From Paracoccaceae bacterium (GTDB taxonomy: Bacteria; Pseudomonadota; Alphaproteobacteria; Rhodobacterales; Rhodobacteraceae): a stretch of DNA of 64,000 bases. Made by a program: the position numbers and the translations under genes. This document shows positions 29,801-38,859 of this stretch, one piece after another. The number at the start of each line of letters is the position of its first letter. Position 1 is the stretch's first letter. The notes below the pieces were generated by a model. That model was not told where the DNA came from. It did no database searches and worked only from the letters and a program-made list of their open reading frames with translations. The stretch is from assembly GCA_014654775.1 (NCBI GenBank), contig JACVZW010000009.1, positions 44,165 to 108,164 on the forward strand, in the 5' to 3' direction.

Positions 29801-30977
29801 TCTCAATCGTGACGCCGGGCAGGACGAGCAGGCGATCGGCGCTGCCCAGCACGGTGCCGCCTGCGTCTTCGGCGCGCCAGACGCCTGCGGCCTGATCGCG
29901 GATCAGGGTGATGGGGCCGGTTGTTGCCGGGCCCGTGGGCGTGATGACGGCGCGGGCATAGCCCTGATTGCCAGCGGCGCGGGTCATGGCCCAGCCATCG
30001 AGCGAGAACATATCGCCGCCGGGTGCCCCGGTCAGGTCGAGCCCTGCGGAATGGACGGCGTTCATTTCGCCCGCCATCTTGCGGGCAAGGGCGTCCACTT
30101 CTTGCAGGGCGGTGCCGATGGCGCCAAGCGCGATGGCATAGCCGCCCAAGCCACCTGTGCCGAGCATGCGGGTGTCGCGGGTGGTGCCTTCGCGATCGAT
30201 CGTCAGGGTGAGGTCGGTGGTGCCGGAGACGGAGAGGGTGGCAGGGCCACCCGGGCCGAGAAGGAGGGGGCCGCCGCCATCCACGCCCAGCGTGACGGTG
30301 GCGCGTCCGGCAGGATCGAGCGAGACGGAGATACCGATGTTTTCGGCCAGTTGCCCGAGCAGGCGGTCGCGTTCATCATGCAGCGGGTTAAGTGCGCCGA
30401 CATTGCCCGCGTTCGAGGTGAAACGAAGCTGGAGTTCGTGCAGATCGGCCAGATCGCGGGTGGCCTGTGCGGCGGCGGCCTCGGCGGCGTTGTAGGTGTC
30501 TTCGCGCAGGCGGATCAGACCCGCCGCGATGCCCTGAAAAGCGGAGGCAAGGGTATTGCCTGCCTCAAGCGTCACACGCCGCAGCGAGGTATCGGCAGGG
30601 GAGGCGGCAAGGCTGCCGACGGCGGCGAAGAAATCCTCGAGCGCGGCGTCGATGCCGCCCGTGCGCGGCAGCAGCACGGTTTCCACGGCGAGGGCCGCGT
30701 CGTGATGCACTTCGGCCGAGGAGAGATCAGCGGAGGCGGTGCGGAGCCGCTGGGCGAGCAATTCGTCAAAGGCGCGGCGGATCTGATCGATCTCCACCCC
30801 CTGCCCGCCGGTGGCAAGCGTGGTGACGGTGGTGCGCGCGCCGCCGATCTGTTCGGTGGTGACATCCCGGCGGCGATAGCCTTCGGTGTTCACGTTGGCG
30901 ATGTTCTCGCCCGTGACGCCCAGCGCGGTGCGATAGACACCGATCGCCGACTTGGCGATGTCCATGATGTTCGACAT
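26874..30977 (-). CDS. flgK: Flagellar hook-associated protein FlgK, very long (1367 aa)
   Basis: FlgK N-terminus (SAIGVYRTALGVTGENIANVNTEGYRRRDV) and C-terminus (LELQQNYNAAAQIMRVAQELFDTLISSL) with a large central insertion. Confidence 0.92.
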   Translation of the reverse strand: MSNIMDIAKSAIGVYRTALGVTGENIANVNTEGYRRRDVTTEQIGGARTTVTTLATGGQGVEIDQIRRAFDELLAQRLRTASADLSSAEVHHDAALAVETVLLPRTGGIDAALEDFFAAVGSLAASPADTSLRRVTLEAGNTLASAFQGIAAGLIRLREDTYNAAEAAAAQATRDLADLHELQLRFTSNAGNVGALNPLHDERDRLLGQLAENIGISVSLDPAGRATVTLGVDGGGPLLLGPGGPATLSVSGTTDLTLTIDREGTTRDTRMLGTGGLGGYAIALGAIGTALQEVDALARKMAGEMNAVHSAGLDLTGAPGGDMFSLDGWAMTRAAGNQGYARAVITPTGPATTGPITLIRDQAAGVWRAEDAGGTVLGSADRLLVLPGVTIEIDGEPANGDRLTFNPTTGLAINMRFLPEVPERLAAAVATLVAPAPGNTGSGSVAMAATTVAPPTVPELSTLLTGANTAAGAVTLLSSGVVGYIPAGATAASFASLGAQSSAEFALADAAVDGTSSLTVTLDGTPHTFNLTTLAGGGPRPAGWTVAQLAAALTSGQFETGAGETFASLGLAAAGTDGALTLSRNTGNITSATLDGAGAAITPGAAQGGTLQIFTREGRQIAGTPLSAAEIALLFTEANGFLPGAEYVTDYLEGPGGVGYRGLTLNSDQASGLQTATFAPHAPVTWSGSIEAAASPARSILLEEPGASPIPLTLPPGSSAQRLAQMMNDIYPGLEARASTSAQLTVAGDGRVSFLLEGSNGTPLTVTGDVAGGRLDSLLLSVNALTGSTGVAAQLSPDGTRLLLTHPGGADLRITNLTHAGAGTVTLTPATANGQTLAAGVTLGAGVDAARLSGQVTLSQSQGFTVTIDATRIDSTADALQGGLVTSTATAAGAGRTLTFAFDPAIDGSTAAATGALAGPTDYGLTLGGRSVTFNTATGAASSAADVAAGLATLLREDMPTASLSGAALGSLPADGTSTIVRLDGQDYVLRMQGGAVQVSGPETGRLSASFDASNRLQLTVNGGSTEAGFLSIPNTSSVAAFGLAPAQLPQSRLTGQPATGPYPVPMQVEVGSTLYTLTVNGGPTVTLPPGFPGTASVDGTGAITLLLPATSANARILPGAQAAGFSSLGAAVSVTGASLTALSSNGSALNIPVTTSSLAGQRINLTNLPPEDLIVVMTGASNLRLAGSITAGPPPSILPSVELRVLDATANRVGLFDIATGHSIGTRVLDSTGGTVIDGLSISVTGNPATGDSFRLTPNTDGRNDGRALDAILGLRFADVTTGRGGFASILSNLQSEVGTRAAAAGQRVSAREAVHDTIRRADAEQGAVDLDAEAARLLELQQNYNAAAQIMRVAQELFDTLISSL

Positions 30978-31291
30978 CAGTCAGCCTTGTATGCGTTGGT
31001 GGCCGCCGAGGGCGAGACGAAGCGCGAGAATTGCCGTTCCACGGCATCGGCGATGCCAAAGCCGGTGCGGCCTGCGGAGGCGCGGGCGATTTCGGCATCA
31101 AAGAGGTCGCGCGTCTTGTCGACGGCGCTGCTGCCCATGATGTCTTCGCCCAACGAGCTGGCGCGGGCGGATTTGAGGAAGAGGCCGAGGAAAAGCTCCT
31201 CGAACCCTTCGGCGGCCTTGCGCAGTTCGGCCTGCTGGTCCTTTAGCGGCGGGGTCAGCGAGACGGGGGTGGAGATGGGTTTGAAGTCCAT
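30977..31291 (-). CDS. flgJ: FlgJ, rod-capping domain only
   Basis: 104 aa, Rod-binding domain (LRKAAEGFEELFLGLFLKSARAS); no muramidase domain. Confidence 0.88.
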   Translation of the reverse strand: MDFKPISTPVSLTPPLKDQQAELRKAAEGFEELFLGLFLKSARASSLGEDIMGSSAVDKTRDLFDAEIARASAGRTGFGIADAVERQFSRFVSPSAATNAYKAD

Positions 31292-31292
31292 G

Positions 31293-32411
31293 TCAGATCA
31301 CCACGAGTTCGGCTCGAAGAGCGCCCGCTTCGCGCAGCGCTTCGAGGATGGCGACAAGGTCGGAGGGAGAGGCGCCGACGGCGTTGATCGCGTCGACGAG
31401 AGAGGTCAGTGAGACGCCGGGATCGAAGACGAAGGCGCGGTTGGCCTCTTCGGTGGCGGTGATGGTGCTGTCGGGCGTGACGGTGGTTTCACCGGGGACA
31501 ACGACGGTACCGTCGCCGTTCACGACGGTCGCGCTTTGATTCACCTGCGGGTCTTCGGAGATGGAGACGGTGAGCGAGCCATGGGTGATGGCGGCGGGGG
31601 TCACGCGGACATGGCCGCCGATGACGACGGTGCCGGTGCGGGAATTGACCACGACACGGGCGGCGGGGGCATCGGGGGTGACCTCGATATTCTCGAGCAT
31701 CCCCATGAAGGTGACGCGCTGGTTCGGATCGTAGGGTGCGCGGACGGCAACGGATGTGCCGTCGAGCGCGGTGGCGATGTCGGGACCGAACACCTCGTTG
31801 ATGGCCTTGGCGACGGCGGCGGCGGTGGAGAAGTCGGGGCGGTTCAGGTTGAGGACGAGCGAGTCGGTGTCCTGAAAGGGGGCATCAACGGCGCGTTCGA
31901 CGGTGCCGCCGCGCGGGATGCGGCCCACTGTCGGAACATTGACGGTGAGGGAGGAGCCGTCCTGCCCTTCGACACCCAGACCGCCGACGATGAGATTGCC
32001 TTGTGCGATGGCGTAGATTTCGCCATCCGCGCCCATGAGGGGCGTCATCAGCAGCGTGCCGCCCTTGAGCGACTTGGCCGAGCCGACGGTGGAGACGGTG
32101 ACGTCGAGCACCTGCCCTTCCTTCATGAAGGGGGCCAGTTCGGCGGTGACCATGACGGCGGCGGCATTGCGGGCGTTTAGGTCGGAAGCCTCGACCGTAA
32201 GGCCGAGGCGGGAGATAAGCGATTGCAGCGACTGGAGCGTGAGGCCGGAATTGCCGTCACCGCTGCCCGACAGACCCACGACGACGCCATAGCCCACAAG
32301 CGGGTTCGACCGGACCCCGGCCACCGAGGTGATGTCCTTCAGCCGGTCGGCGCTGGCCGGGGGGGCCAGCGCGACGAGCAGAAGCAGGGTGACGAGGGCG
32401 AAGCGGATCAC
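31293..32411 (-). CDS. flgI: Flagellar P-ring protein FlgI
   Basis: [30 protein letters not shown]; signal peptide. Confidence 0.96.
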   Translation of the reverse strand: MIRFALVTLLLLVALAPPASADRLKDITSVAGVRSNPLVGYGVVVGLSGSGDGNSGLTLQSLQSLISRLGLTVEASDLNARNAAAVMVTAELAPFMKEGQVLDVTVSTVGSAKSLKGGTLLMTPLMGADGEIYAIAQGNLIVGGLGVEGQDGSSLTVNVPTVGRIPRGGTVERAVDAPFQDTDSLVLNLNRPDFSTAAAVAKAINEVFGPDIATALDGTSVAVRAPYDPNQRVTFMGMLENIEVTPDAPAARVVVNSRTGTVVIGGHVRVTPAAITHGSLTVSISEDPQVNQSATVVNGDGTVVVPGETTVTPDSTITATEEANRAFVFDPGVSLTSLVDAINAVGASPSDLVAILEALREAGALRAELVVI

Positions 32412-33073
32412 AGCGGCGACACCGCATCAAGGCCGCGGCGCAGCCAGCCCGGGCGCGCGGTGTCATGCACCGAGCCTGCGCCGACATATTTGATCGAGGC
32501 ATGGGCGATGCGGTCGGAGGCGACCACGTTCTGGGCGTTGATGTCCTCGGGGCGGACGACGCCCGTGAGGCGGACATATTCGTTGCCGTTGTTCAGGGTC
32601 AGGCGCTTTTGGCCCATGATTTCGAGCTGCCCGCCGGGCAGGACGCGGACGACCTGCACGGAAAGACGGCCGGTGAGCGAGTTCGACTGCTGCGCCTGCC
32701 CGCGACCGGCGAAGGACTGGTCGGTGCCGTTCTCGAGCACCCCGTCATCAAGGCCGAGGGTCAGGATATCGGGCATGTCGAGCGAATAGTCGTTGGAGCG
32801 CGAGCCCGAGGCGGATTGCGTCTTTGACGCCTGGAAGCGTTCGGTGAATTGCACGGTGAGGATGTCGCCCACCCGCGCCGCGCGGCGGTCCGAGGCGAAG
32901 AGGCCCGCCGACGAGGCGGTGTAGATGCCGCCCGTGGGCAGGGCATCGCTGTCGGTATAGGCCAGTTCCGGGTAGACCGGGGCGTAGGCTTCGCTTTCCT
33001 TTTCCTCGATATAGGTGGGCGTGCAGGCCGCAGCGGCGAGGATCAGGCAAAGGGCGAGAGGAGCGGATTTCAT
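32408..33073 (-). CDS. flgH: Flagellar L-ring lipoprotein FlgH
   Basis: Lipobox LAAAAC and FlgH motifs; between flgI and flgG. Confidence 0.93.
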   Translation of the reverse strand: MKSAPLALCLILAAAACTPTYIEEKESEAYAPVYPELAYTDSDALPTGGIYTASSAGLFASDRRAARVGDILTVQFTERFQASKTQSASGSRSNDYSLDMPDILTLGLDDGVLENGTDQSFAGRGQAQQSNSLTGRLSVQVVRVLPGGQLEIMGQKRLTLNNGNEYVRLTGVVRPEDINAQNVVASDRIAHASIKYVGAGSVHDTARPGWLRRGLDAVSPL

Positions 33074-33082
33074 CGGTCAGCC

Positions 33083-33871
33083 TCAGAGATTGTTGGACAG
33101 GAAGCGCATCATTTCGTCGGATGCGGAGATGGTTTTGGAGTTCACTTCGTAGGCGCGCTGCGTCTCGATCATGTCGACCAGTTCCTGAACGACATTGACG
33201 TTCGAGGATTCGAGCGTGCCCTGCACCAGCTTGCCCATGCCATCGGCATAGGGGTTGCCGACGATGGCGGGGCCGGAGGCGGCGGTTTCGACGAGGAAGT
33301 TCTCGCCGATGGGTTCAAGGCCGCGCGGGTTGGAGAAGGTGGCCAGCGTGATTTGACCGATTTCCTGCGGTTCAATCTCGCCCGGCAGGGTGACGTTGAC
33401 GATCCCGTCGCCTGAGATTGAAACGGAGAGGGCACCGTCGGGGATCTGCATTTCGGGCTGCACGACATAGCCCGAGGCGGTGGTCAGCGTGCCTTCGGCA
33501 TTGCGCGAGAGGGTGCCGTCTCGGGTGTAGCCGATGCGGCCATCGGGGAGCAGGACCTGAAAGAAACCCTGCCCGTCGATCGCCACGTCGAAGGCGTTGT
33601 CGGTGGTGACGAGGCTGCCTTGGGTGTAGAGCTTTTCCGTATTCACCACGCGGACCCCGGTGCCGACGGCGAGCGGCGTGGTCAGCTGCGTGCCTTCGGA
33701 GGTGGGGGACCCGGCGGGGCGGATGTTCTGATAAAGCAGGGTTTCGAAATTCGCGCGGTCGCGCTTGAACCCCGTGGTGTTCACGTTCGCCAGGTTGTTG
33801 GCGATGACCTGCATCCGGGTCTGCTGGGCATCCAGCCCGGTTTTGGCCACGTGCATCGCATCGGTTGTCAT
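33083..33871 (-). CDS. flgG: Flagellar distal rod protein FlgG
   Basis: ATG at 33871 (alternative GTG 33880); NNLANVNTTGFKRDRANFETLLYQN; VDMIETQRAYEVNSK. Confidence 0.93.
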   Translation of the reverse strand: MTTDAMHVAKTGLDAQQTRMQVIANNLANVNTTGFKRDRANFETLLYQNIRPAGSPTSEGTQLTTPLAVGTGVRVVNTEKLYTQGSLVTTDNAFDVAIDGQGFFQVLLPDGRIGYTRDGTLSRNAEGTLTTASGYVVQPEMQIPDGALSVSISGDGIVNVTLPGEIEPQEIGQITLATFSNPRGLEPIGENFLVETAASGPAIVGNPYADGMGKLVQGTLESSNVNVVQELVDMIETQRAYEVNSKTISASDEMMRFLSNNL

Positions 33872-33908
33872 CTGGGGCACCTTTGGATGTGTCTGTCATC
33901 CTGTCTGG

Positions 33909-33924
33909 TGCAAGGGGCGTGCCA
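33909..33924 (-). promoter_or_regulatory. sigma-54 promoter upstream of flgG
   Basis: Minus strand TGGCACGCCCCTTGCA, exact spacing. Confidence 0.85.
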
Positions 33925-33992
33925 TCCCCGGTTGCGATGCGCGCGAATTCAGGGCCTTGGCCGAGAGCGGGCCAGGGGACCATGCGCCAAGA

Positions 33993-34757
33993 TCAGGATT
34001 CGGGCATCCGCAGAAGGCGGGTGCCAGCCTCGTCCAGTTCCTTGGCCGAGGTGATCAGACGCAGATTGAGTTCGAAGCTGCGCTGGATGTCGATGGAGGT
34101 GATGAGTTCCTCGGTCGAGTTGACGTTCGATCCTTCGAGGACGCCTTGCAGCACCTTGCCGCCTTGATCGGGGGCGGGGACGGGGCGGCCATCGACGGGG
34201 CGGATCTGGCCGTCGAGGCCTTTGGTCAGCACCGCACCTGCGGCGAGGGTGGTGGCTATGGTGGCGATCTCGACCCGTTCGCCCGGTTCGCCATCGAGGG
34301 GTTCGATGGAGATGGTGCCGATCTCGTTGACCGTGAGGCTGCGGAAGGGTGGCACGGCGATGGGCTGGAGCGCCTGATTGAGGATGGCATCGCCCGCCCC
34401 GGTGCGCAGGATGCCGTCGGAGGCGACCTGAAGATCGCCGCGTCGGGTGAGGGCGGGGGCGCCGCCGGTTTCGGGACGGATGTAGAACCAGCCCTTGTCG
34501 GCCAGCGCGATGTCGAGCGGCTGGTCGGTTTGGTTGAGGAACCCCGCCTGCCGCGAGAAGGCGGCATTCTCTTCGGGAACCTGAAAGGCGCGGGCCTGCA
34601 GATCGCCCTGTTCTTCCAGCACGAAGGCCTGCCCTTCCGGCAGATAGTCCCGGCGGAAACCCGGGACATTCTGGTTGGCAAGGTTCTGGGCGGTGGCGAT
34701 ATGCGCGCCGCGCAGATTGGCAAGGCTGTTGAGTGCCGTGTAGATCAGGCGATCCAT
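33993..34757 (-). CDS. flgF: Flagellar proximal rod protein FlgF
   Basis: MDRLIYTALNSLANLRGAHIATAQNLANQNVPGFRRD; context. Confidence 0.88.
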   Translation of the reverse strand: MDRLIYTALNSLANLRGAHIATAQNLANQNVPGFRRDYLPEGQAFVLEEQGDLQARAFQVPEENAAFSRQAGFLNQTDQPLDIALADKGWFYIRPETGGAPALTRRGDLQVASDGILRTGAGDAILNQALQPIAVPPFRSLTVNEIGTISIEPLDGEPGERVEIATIATTLAAGAVLTKGLDGQIRPVDGRPVPAPDQGGKVLQGVLEGSNVNSTEELITSIDIQRSFELNLRLITSAKELDEAGTRLLRMPES

Positions 34758-34766
34758 TCAGGGGCC

Positions 34767-36038
34767 TCAGGTGCGGATGTTCATGATCGTCTGCATCAGC
34801 GAGGTGGAGGTTTCCATCGCCTTGGCAGAGGCCTGATAGTTGCGCTGGGCAGAGATCAGGTTCACCAATTCCTCGGTCAGTTCGACGTTGGAGCGTTCCA
34901 GCGCGCCCGAGCGCAGGAGGCCGAAGCCCGAAGTGCCGGGCGTGCCGGTCAGCGGCATGCCGGATTCGGCGGTGGCCGAGAAGGTGGCGTTGCCGTTGAT
35001 CTTGAGCCCGCCGGGGTTGGTGAAGGTGGCCAGCACGATCTGGCCCATCGGCATGCGGCCGGCGTTGCCGTAGGTGGCCCAGACGCCGCCTGTGCCATCA
35101 AGCTCTAGGTTCGTGAGGCGGCCTGCGGAGGCACCGTTATGGGTGGCGGTCTGCACCGCGAAGGGCGACGTGGTGAGGGTGGAGCCGCCCAGATCGACGA
35201 CAAGGCCATTCGTGCCGAAGGGCAGGGTCTGGCCTGCGGTGATGGCACCGGTGGCGTCGAAGGTGATGGTGTTCTGGGTGGCTGGGGCGGTGGGTGCCAT
35301 CTCTGCCCCTTGGACGAGGAGGCGGATTTCGAAGACCGTATCGGTGGAAAGGGCGTTGGGTTCGGCGATCTTGATGAGATAGGCCTCGGCCTCGACCGGG
35401 GTGCCGGAGGACCCGAAGAGCGGGATCGGCGTGCGGGTGGCATAGGTCGTGGGATCGGCGGGGTTGAAGGCGGCGACCGGCGGGATGGCCGATTGCTGGC
35501 CCAACATGCCGTTGTCAGAGGGGAAGTTGAGTTCAAGGTTCACTTCCGTCGAGGCGACGGGGGTGCCCATTTCCAGAGGGATGGTGAGTGGCTGCGCCTG
35601 CGCCATGTCGAAGGTGAGCGGGCGGCCATCGGCCCCCACGGGCCAAGAAAGAAGCGCGCTGCCCGCGGCGTTCACCACGTTTCCGGCGGCATCCATGGTA
35701 AAGGCCCCGGCGCGGGTATAGCGCATCTCGCCCGCCGCCGTGTTCGGGTCGCCAAAGGACTGGATGGCGAAGAAGCCCTGCCCTTCGATTGCGATGTCGA
35801 GGAGGTTGCCCGTCGTCACCACGTTGCCTTGGGTGAAGTCCTGCGCGACGCGCTGGACCTGCACGCCCGAGCCGATGGCGGTGCGCTGGTTCGCGAAGGG
35901 CGAGGAGGAGAAGACGTCGGCGAATTCGACGCGGCTGGAACGGAAGCCCATGGTGCCGACGTTGGCGATGTTATGCGAGGTGGCGGAGATGTCGCTTTGC
36001 GCGGCCATCAGGCCGGAGAGGGCGGTGCTCATGGACAT
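34767..36038 (-). CDS. flgE: Flagellar hook protein FlgE
   Basis: ALSGLMAAQSDISATSHNIANVGTMGFRSSRVEFADVFSSS. Confidence 0.93.
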   Translation of the reverse strand: MSMSTALSGLMAAQSDISATSHNIANVGTMGFRSSRVEFADVFSSSPFANQRTAIGSGVQVQRVAQDFTQGNVVTTGNLLDIAIEGQGFFAIQSFGDPNTAAGEMRYTRAGAFTMDAAGNVVNAAGSALLSWPVGADGRPLTFDMAQAQPLTIPLEMGTPVASTEVNLELNFPSDNGMLGQQSAIPPVAAFNPADPTTYATRTPIPLFGSSGTPVEAEAYLIKIAEPNALSTDTVFEIRLLVQGAEMAPTAPATQNTITFDATGAITAGQTLPFGTNGLVVDLGGSTLTTSPFAVQTATHNGASAGRLTNLELDGTGGVWATYGNAGRMPMGQIVLATFTNPGGLKINGNATFSATAESGMPLTGTPGTSGFGLLRSGALERSNVELTEELVNLISAQRNYQASAKAMETSTSLMQTIMNIRT

Positions 36039-36074
36039 GGGGGCGTATCCTTACCTTTACGTTTCTTTGCTGCC

Positions 36075-36779
36075 TTAACGGACGGTTTCGACTTCGAGCG
36101 CATTGAGCGCGCCGTAATCCTCGACCTGAAGGGTCATGTCGGCGGCGGTCGTGCCGGTGGAGGCGGACAGCACGCGGGCGAAGACGGAGGGGCCGACCTG
36201 TGCGGTGCCGTCGGCAGTGGTGGCCGAGACGGTGATGCGGACAGGGCTGCGGGCATCGGCCATGCCGGGGGGCAGATCGGACCAGGAGAAGCCCATCAGG
36301 CCCTTGGGTTGGTCGGCAAAGGTCTGGGAATGCAGCAGGGCACCGGTGGTGGCATTGGAATAGCTGACGACGACGGAGCTGGCATTGGCGGGCAGGTCCA
36401 CGACGCCGTTCACGCTGCCGTCCTTGCTGGGGCGAGCGATGTTGCCGGGAACAAGCACCTCGTGCCCCAGAAGGTTGGCGGCGGTGGCGATGCGGAAATC
36501 ACCGCCCATGCCTTCGCCCATGCTGGCGAGGGTGTCGTTGACCTTCTCGATCCCCGAGACGGTGGAGAATTGCGCAAGCTGAGCGAGGAATTCGCCGTTC
36601 TCCATGGGCTGGAGCGGGTCCTGATTGCGCAGCTGCGCGAGCATCAGGGTGAGGAAATCCTGCTGGCCCAGGGCGCCGGAAAAATCGGTGGCCGTGGCGG
36701 ATTGCGCCGTAGCCGGGGTGCTGGGCGCGCGGGTGGCGTTCAGATTGACGTTGCCGGTGGTGGCGTCGATGCTGATCAT
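36075..36779 (-). CDS. flgD: Flagellar hook capping protein FlgD
   Basis: QQDFLTLMLAQLRNQDPLQPMENGEFLAQLAQFSTV. Confidence 0.95.
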   Translation of the reverse strand: MISIDATTGNVNLNATRAPSTPATAQSATATDFSGALGQQDFLTLMLAQLRNQDPLQPMENGEFLAQLAQFSTVSGIEKVNDTLASMGEGMGGDFRIATAANLLGHEVLVPGNIARPSKDGSVNGVVDLPANASSVVVSYSNATTGALLHSQTFADQPKGLMGFSWSDLPPGMADARSPVRITVSATTADGTAQVGPSVFARVLSASTGTTAADMTLQVEDYGALNALEVETVR

Positions 36780-36818
36780 GGCGTTCCTTCCGGGTGTCGG
36801 TCGCGGGCCGGGCTGGCG

Positions 36819-37235
36819 TTACTGGCCCATCTGCATGGTTCGTGCCATGAGGGCGCGCAGCGTGGACATGGTTTCGAGCGTGTTTTGGTATTGGCGGCTG
36901 GCTTCGACCATTTCGACCATCTCTTCTTCCGTGTTCACCGCTGCGGCGTAGACGAAGCCTTCGGGATCGGCGTCGGGGTGATCGGGGCGGAAGATCTTTT
37001 GCGGTTCGCGGTCGAGCATCACCACATCAGCGACATTGGCGGTCGAAAGCCCCTCTTCGGCGCGGGCATATTCGGTTTCGAAGATGGGGCGCATCGCCTT
37101 GTAGGCATCTTCGGGCGAGCCAGCGACCGAGCCCGCATTGGCAAGGTTGGAGGCCACGGTGTTCATGCGGACCATCTGGGCCGACAAGGCGCGGGCCCCG
37201 ACGTCGAAGACATTGCGAATCTCGGTCATCGTCAT
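36819..37235 (-). CDS. flgC: Flagellar rod protein FlgC
   Basis: [32 protein letters not shown]. Confidence 0.93.
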   Translation of the reverse strand: MTMTEIRNVFDVGARALSAQMVRMNTVASNLANAGSVAGSPEDAYKAMRPIFETEYARAEEGLSTANVADVVMLDREPQKIFRPDHPDADPEGFVYAAAVNTEEEMVEMVEASRQYQNTLETMSTLRALMARTMQMGQ

Positions 37236-37615
37236 TCTCCCTTGATGGCGGACATCAGGCCGGAGATGCGGCGGTTGAGGAAGGTGAGGCTGGATTGGTA
37301 GCGGACGGTGTTTTCCGCGAATTCCATCTGTTCGACGCCAAGTTCGACCGTATTGCCATCAAGCGAGGCGGTGACAGGCACACGATAGCCGAGATTGCCA
37401 TCAGCCAGCGTGCCGGCGAGGTGCCCCGAGGCGGTGCGGGCCGGGCCGGTGGTGCCGCGGGCGCGGGCGAGTTCGGCTTCGAAGTCGAAATCGCGCGCCT
37501 TGAAGCCCGGGGTCGCGGCATTGGCGATGTTGGAGGCAAGTATCTCGCCGCGCTTTTCGCGCAGGACGAGGGCTTGGGCATGCAGGCCTATCGATTCAGC
37601 GAAACCAACCGTCAT
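37232..37615 (-). CDS. flgB: Flagellar rod protein FlgB
   Basis: Start set at [45 protein letters not shown]. Confidence 0.9.
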   Translation of the reverse strand: MTVGFAESIGLHAQALVLREKRGEILASNIANAATPGFKARDFDFEAELARARGTTGPARTASGHLAGTLADGNLGYRVPVTASLDGNTVELGVEQMEFAENTVRYQSSLTFLNRRISGLMSAIKGE

Positions 37616-37684
37616 TGAGTCTGTCCTCTGGCGATGGGCGGCCCCCGCCCGCAGACGGAGTGGCCCCTTGATCGGGGAGAACAG

Positions 37685-37700
37685 TGCAAGCCGCGTGCCA
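37685..37700 (-). promoter_or_regulatory. sigma-54 promoter of the flgBCDEF operon
   Basis: Minus strand TGGCACGCGGCTTGCA, exact spacing, about 70 bp upstream of flgB. Confidence 0.85.
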
Positions 37701-37732
37701 AGTGCCTGCGGCGGCGATGGCGGGAGCGGGAG

Positions 37733-38857
37733 ATGGCGGCGGCGCGGAAGAAACGGGCGCATCGGGTGGTGGCCAAGGCCTTGCTGAAGGCGGTGGCAGA
37801 CCTGCATCCGGAAGAAGCGCTGGAGGCGCTGGACCCGTTCTATATGCGTGAGCGTGACGGAATACGTCGGCGGGCGCTCCGTGCGGCGCGGATCACACTG
37901 ATGCGGAAGGCAGTCGAGACGCCGCCGCGCCTGATCGTGCCCATCGTGGAAGCAATCCCCGAACCGGAACCCGAGCCGGAACCCGTGGTGGTGACAGAGC
38001 CGCCTGCCCCGAAGCCGATCCCGAAAGGAAAGCTTCTGTCGGTCAGTCTTGAGGATGCCGCGAAACTGCTGATGACAGCGCCGGAACCTGTGGCAGAGGC
38101 CGCGCCTGCGCCCGAAACACCCGCTGCGGAGGACGTGCCGGAATTTGCGCCGATCGACTGGGCGGCGGCGGCGGCGGGGCTGTCGGCCTTTGACATGCCG
38201 GACGAGCCCGAGGTGGTGGCGGCAGACCTGCCCATCATGATGGTGGCGCCTGCCCCTGCTCCGATCCTTGAGATGCTGGACGCGGCGGAGGCGGCTGCCG
38301 TGGAGGACAGCGCCCTGCCCAGCGCGACGGCGGCCCCGGCCCCGCCCAAACGCGCGAAAAAGGTCGCGAAACCCCCATGGCCGGATCTTTCCGCCCAGTT
38401 CGCTGCGATGTCGGGTGACGGGATGGAGGCGCTGGCCGATGTCGCATTGGCAAAGCCGGTGCCGGGGCTGGATGAGGGATTGCGCGCGCTGGAGGCGCTG
38501 GACGAAGTGGCTCCGGTTGCGGCCCCGGCCCTGATGGTTGATCCGATGGCGGCCTTTGCCGCCATGGCCGAAGAGGAACCGGCCCCGACAAGTGCGGGGA
38601 CGAAGGCGCAGATGGTCGATCCGGGTGCGGCCTTCGCGGCGATGGACGCGGCGGAGAGCCCTGCCCCGCCCGCCCCCAAGGCAAGCGGATTGATGGCCGA
38701 TCCGGCGGCGGCCTTCGCGGCGCTGGAGGCGGCCGAGGACGAAGCCGCGCAGGCCGTGGGCAAGGGCACGGGGAAGCCGAAGCCCTTGGCCTTTGACCTG
38801 TCGGCGCAGTTCGCGGCGATGGCGGATGAGGATGACGAGCAGAAGAAGGCGGTCTAG
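37733..38857 (+). CDS. Hypothetical Pro/Ala/acidic protein with repeated FAAM motifs
   Basis: ATG at 37733 after GGGAG; basic N-terminus, long disordered acidic region; divergent from flgB. Confidence 0.75.
   Translation: MAAARKKRAHRVVAKALLKAVADLHPEEALEALDPFYMRERDGIRRRALRAARITLMRKAVETPPRLIVPIVEAIPEPEPEPEPVVVTEPPAPKPIPKGKLLSVSLEDAAKLLMTAPEPVAEAAPAPETPAAEDVPEFAPIDWAAAAAGLSAFDMPDEPEVVAADLPIMMVAPAPAPILEMLDAAEAAAVEDSALPSATAAPAPPKRAKKVAKPPWPDLSAQFAAMSGDGMEALADVALAKPVPGLDEGLRALEALDEVAPVAAPALMVDPMAAFAAMAEEEPAPTSAGTKAQMVDPGAAFAAMDAAESPAPPAPKASGLMADPAAAFAALEAAEDEAAQAVGKGTGKPKPLAFDLSAQFAAMADEDDEQKKAV
38384..38824 (+). repeat. Five in-frame copies of the peptide motif D(L/P)xAxFAA(M/L)
   Basis: [45 protein letters not shown]. 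Confidence 0.85.
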
Positions 38858-38859
38858 GC

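Noticed and set aside
27834-31412. 1192-aa plus-strand ORF opposite flgK/flgJ
   Set aside because: Gly/Arg/Ala/Asp-rich low-complexity antisense translation typical of high-GC genes; flgK on the other strand is clear
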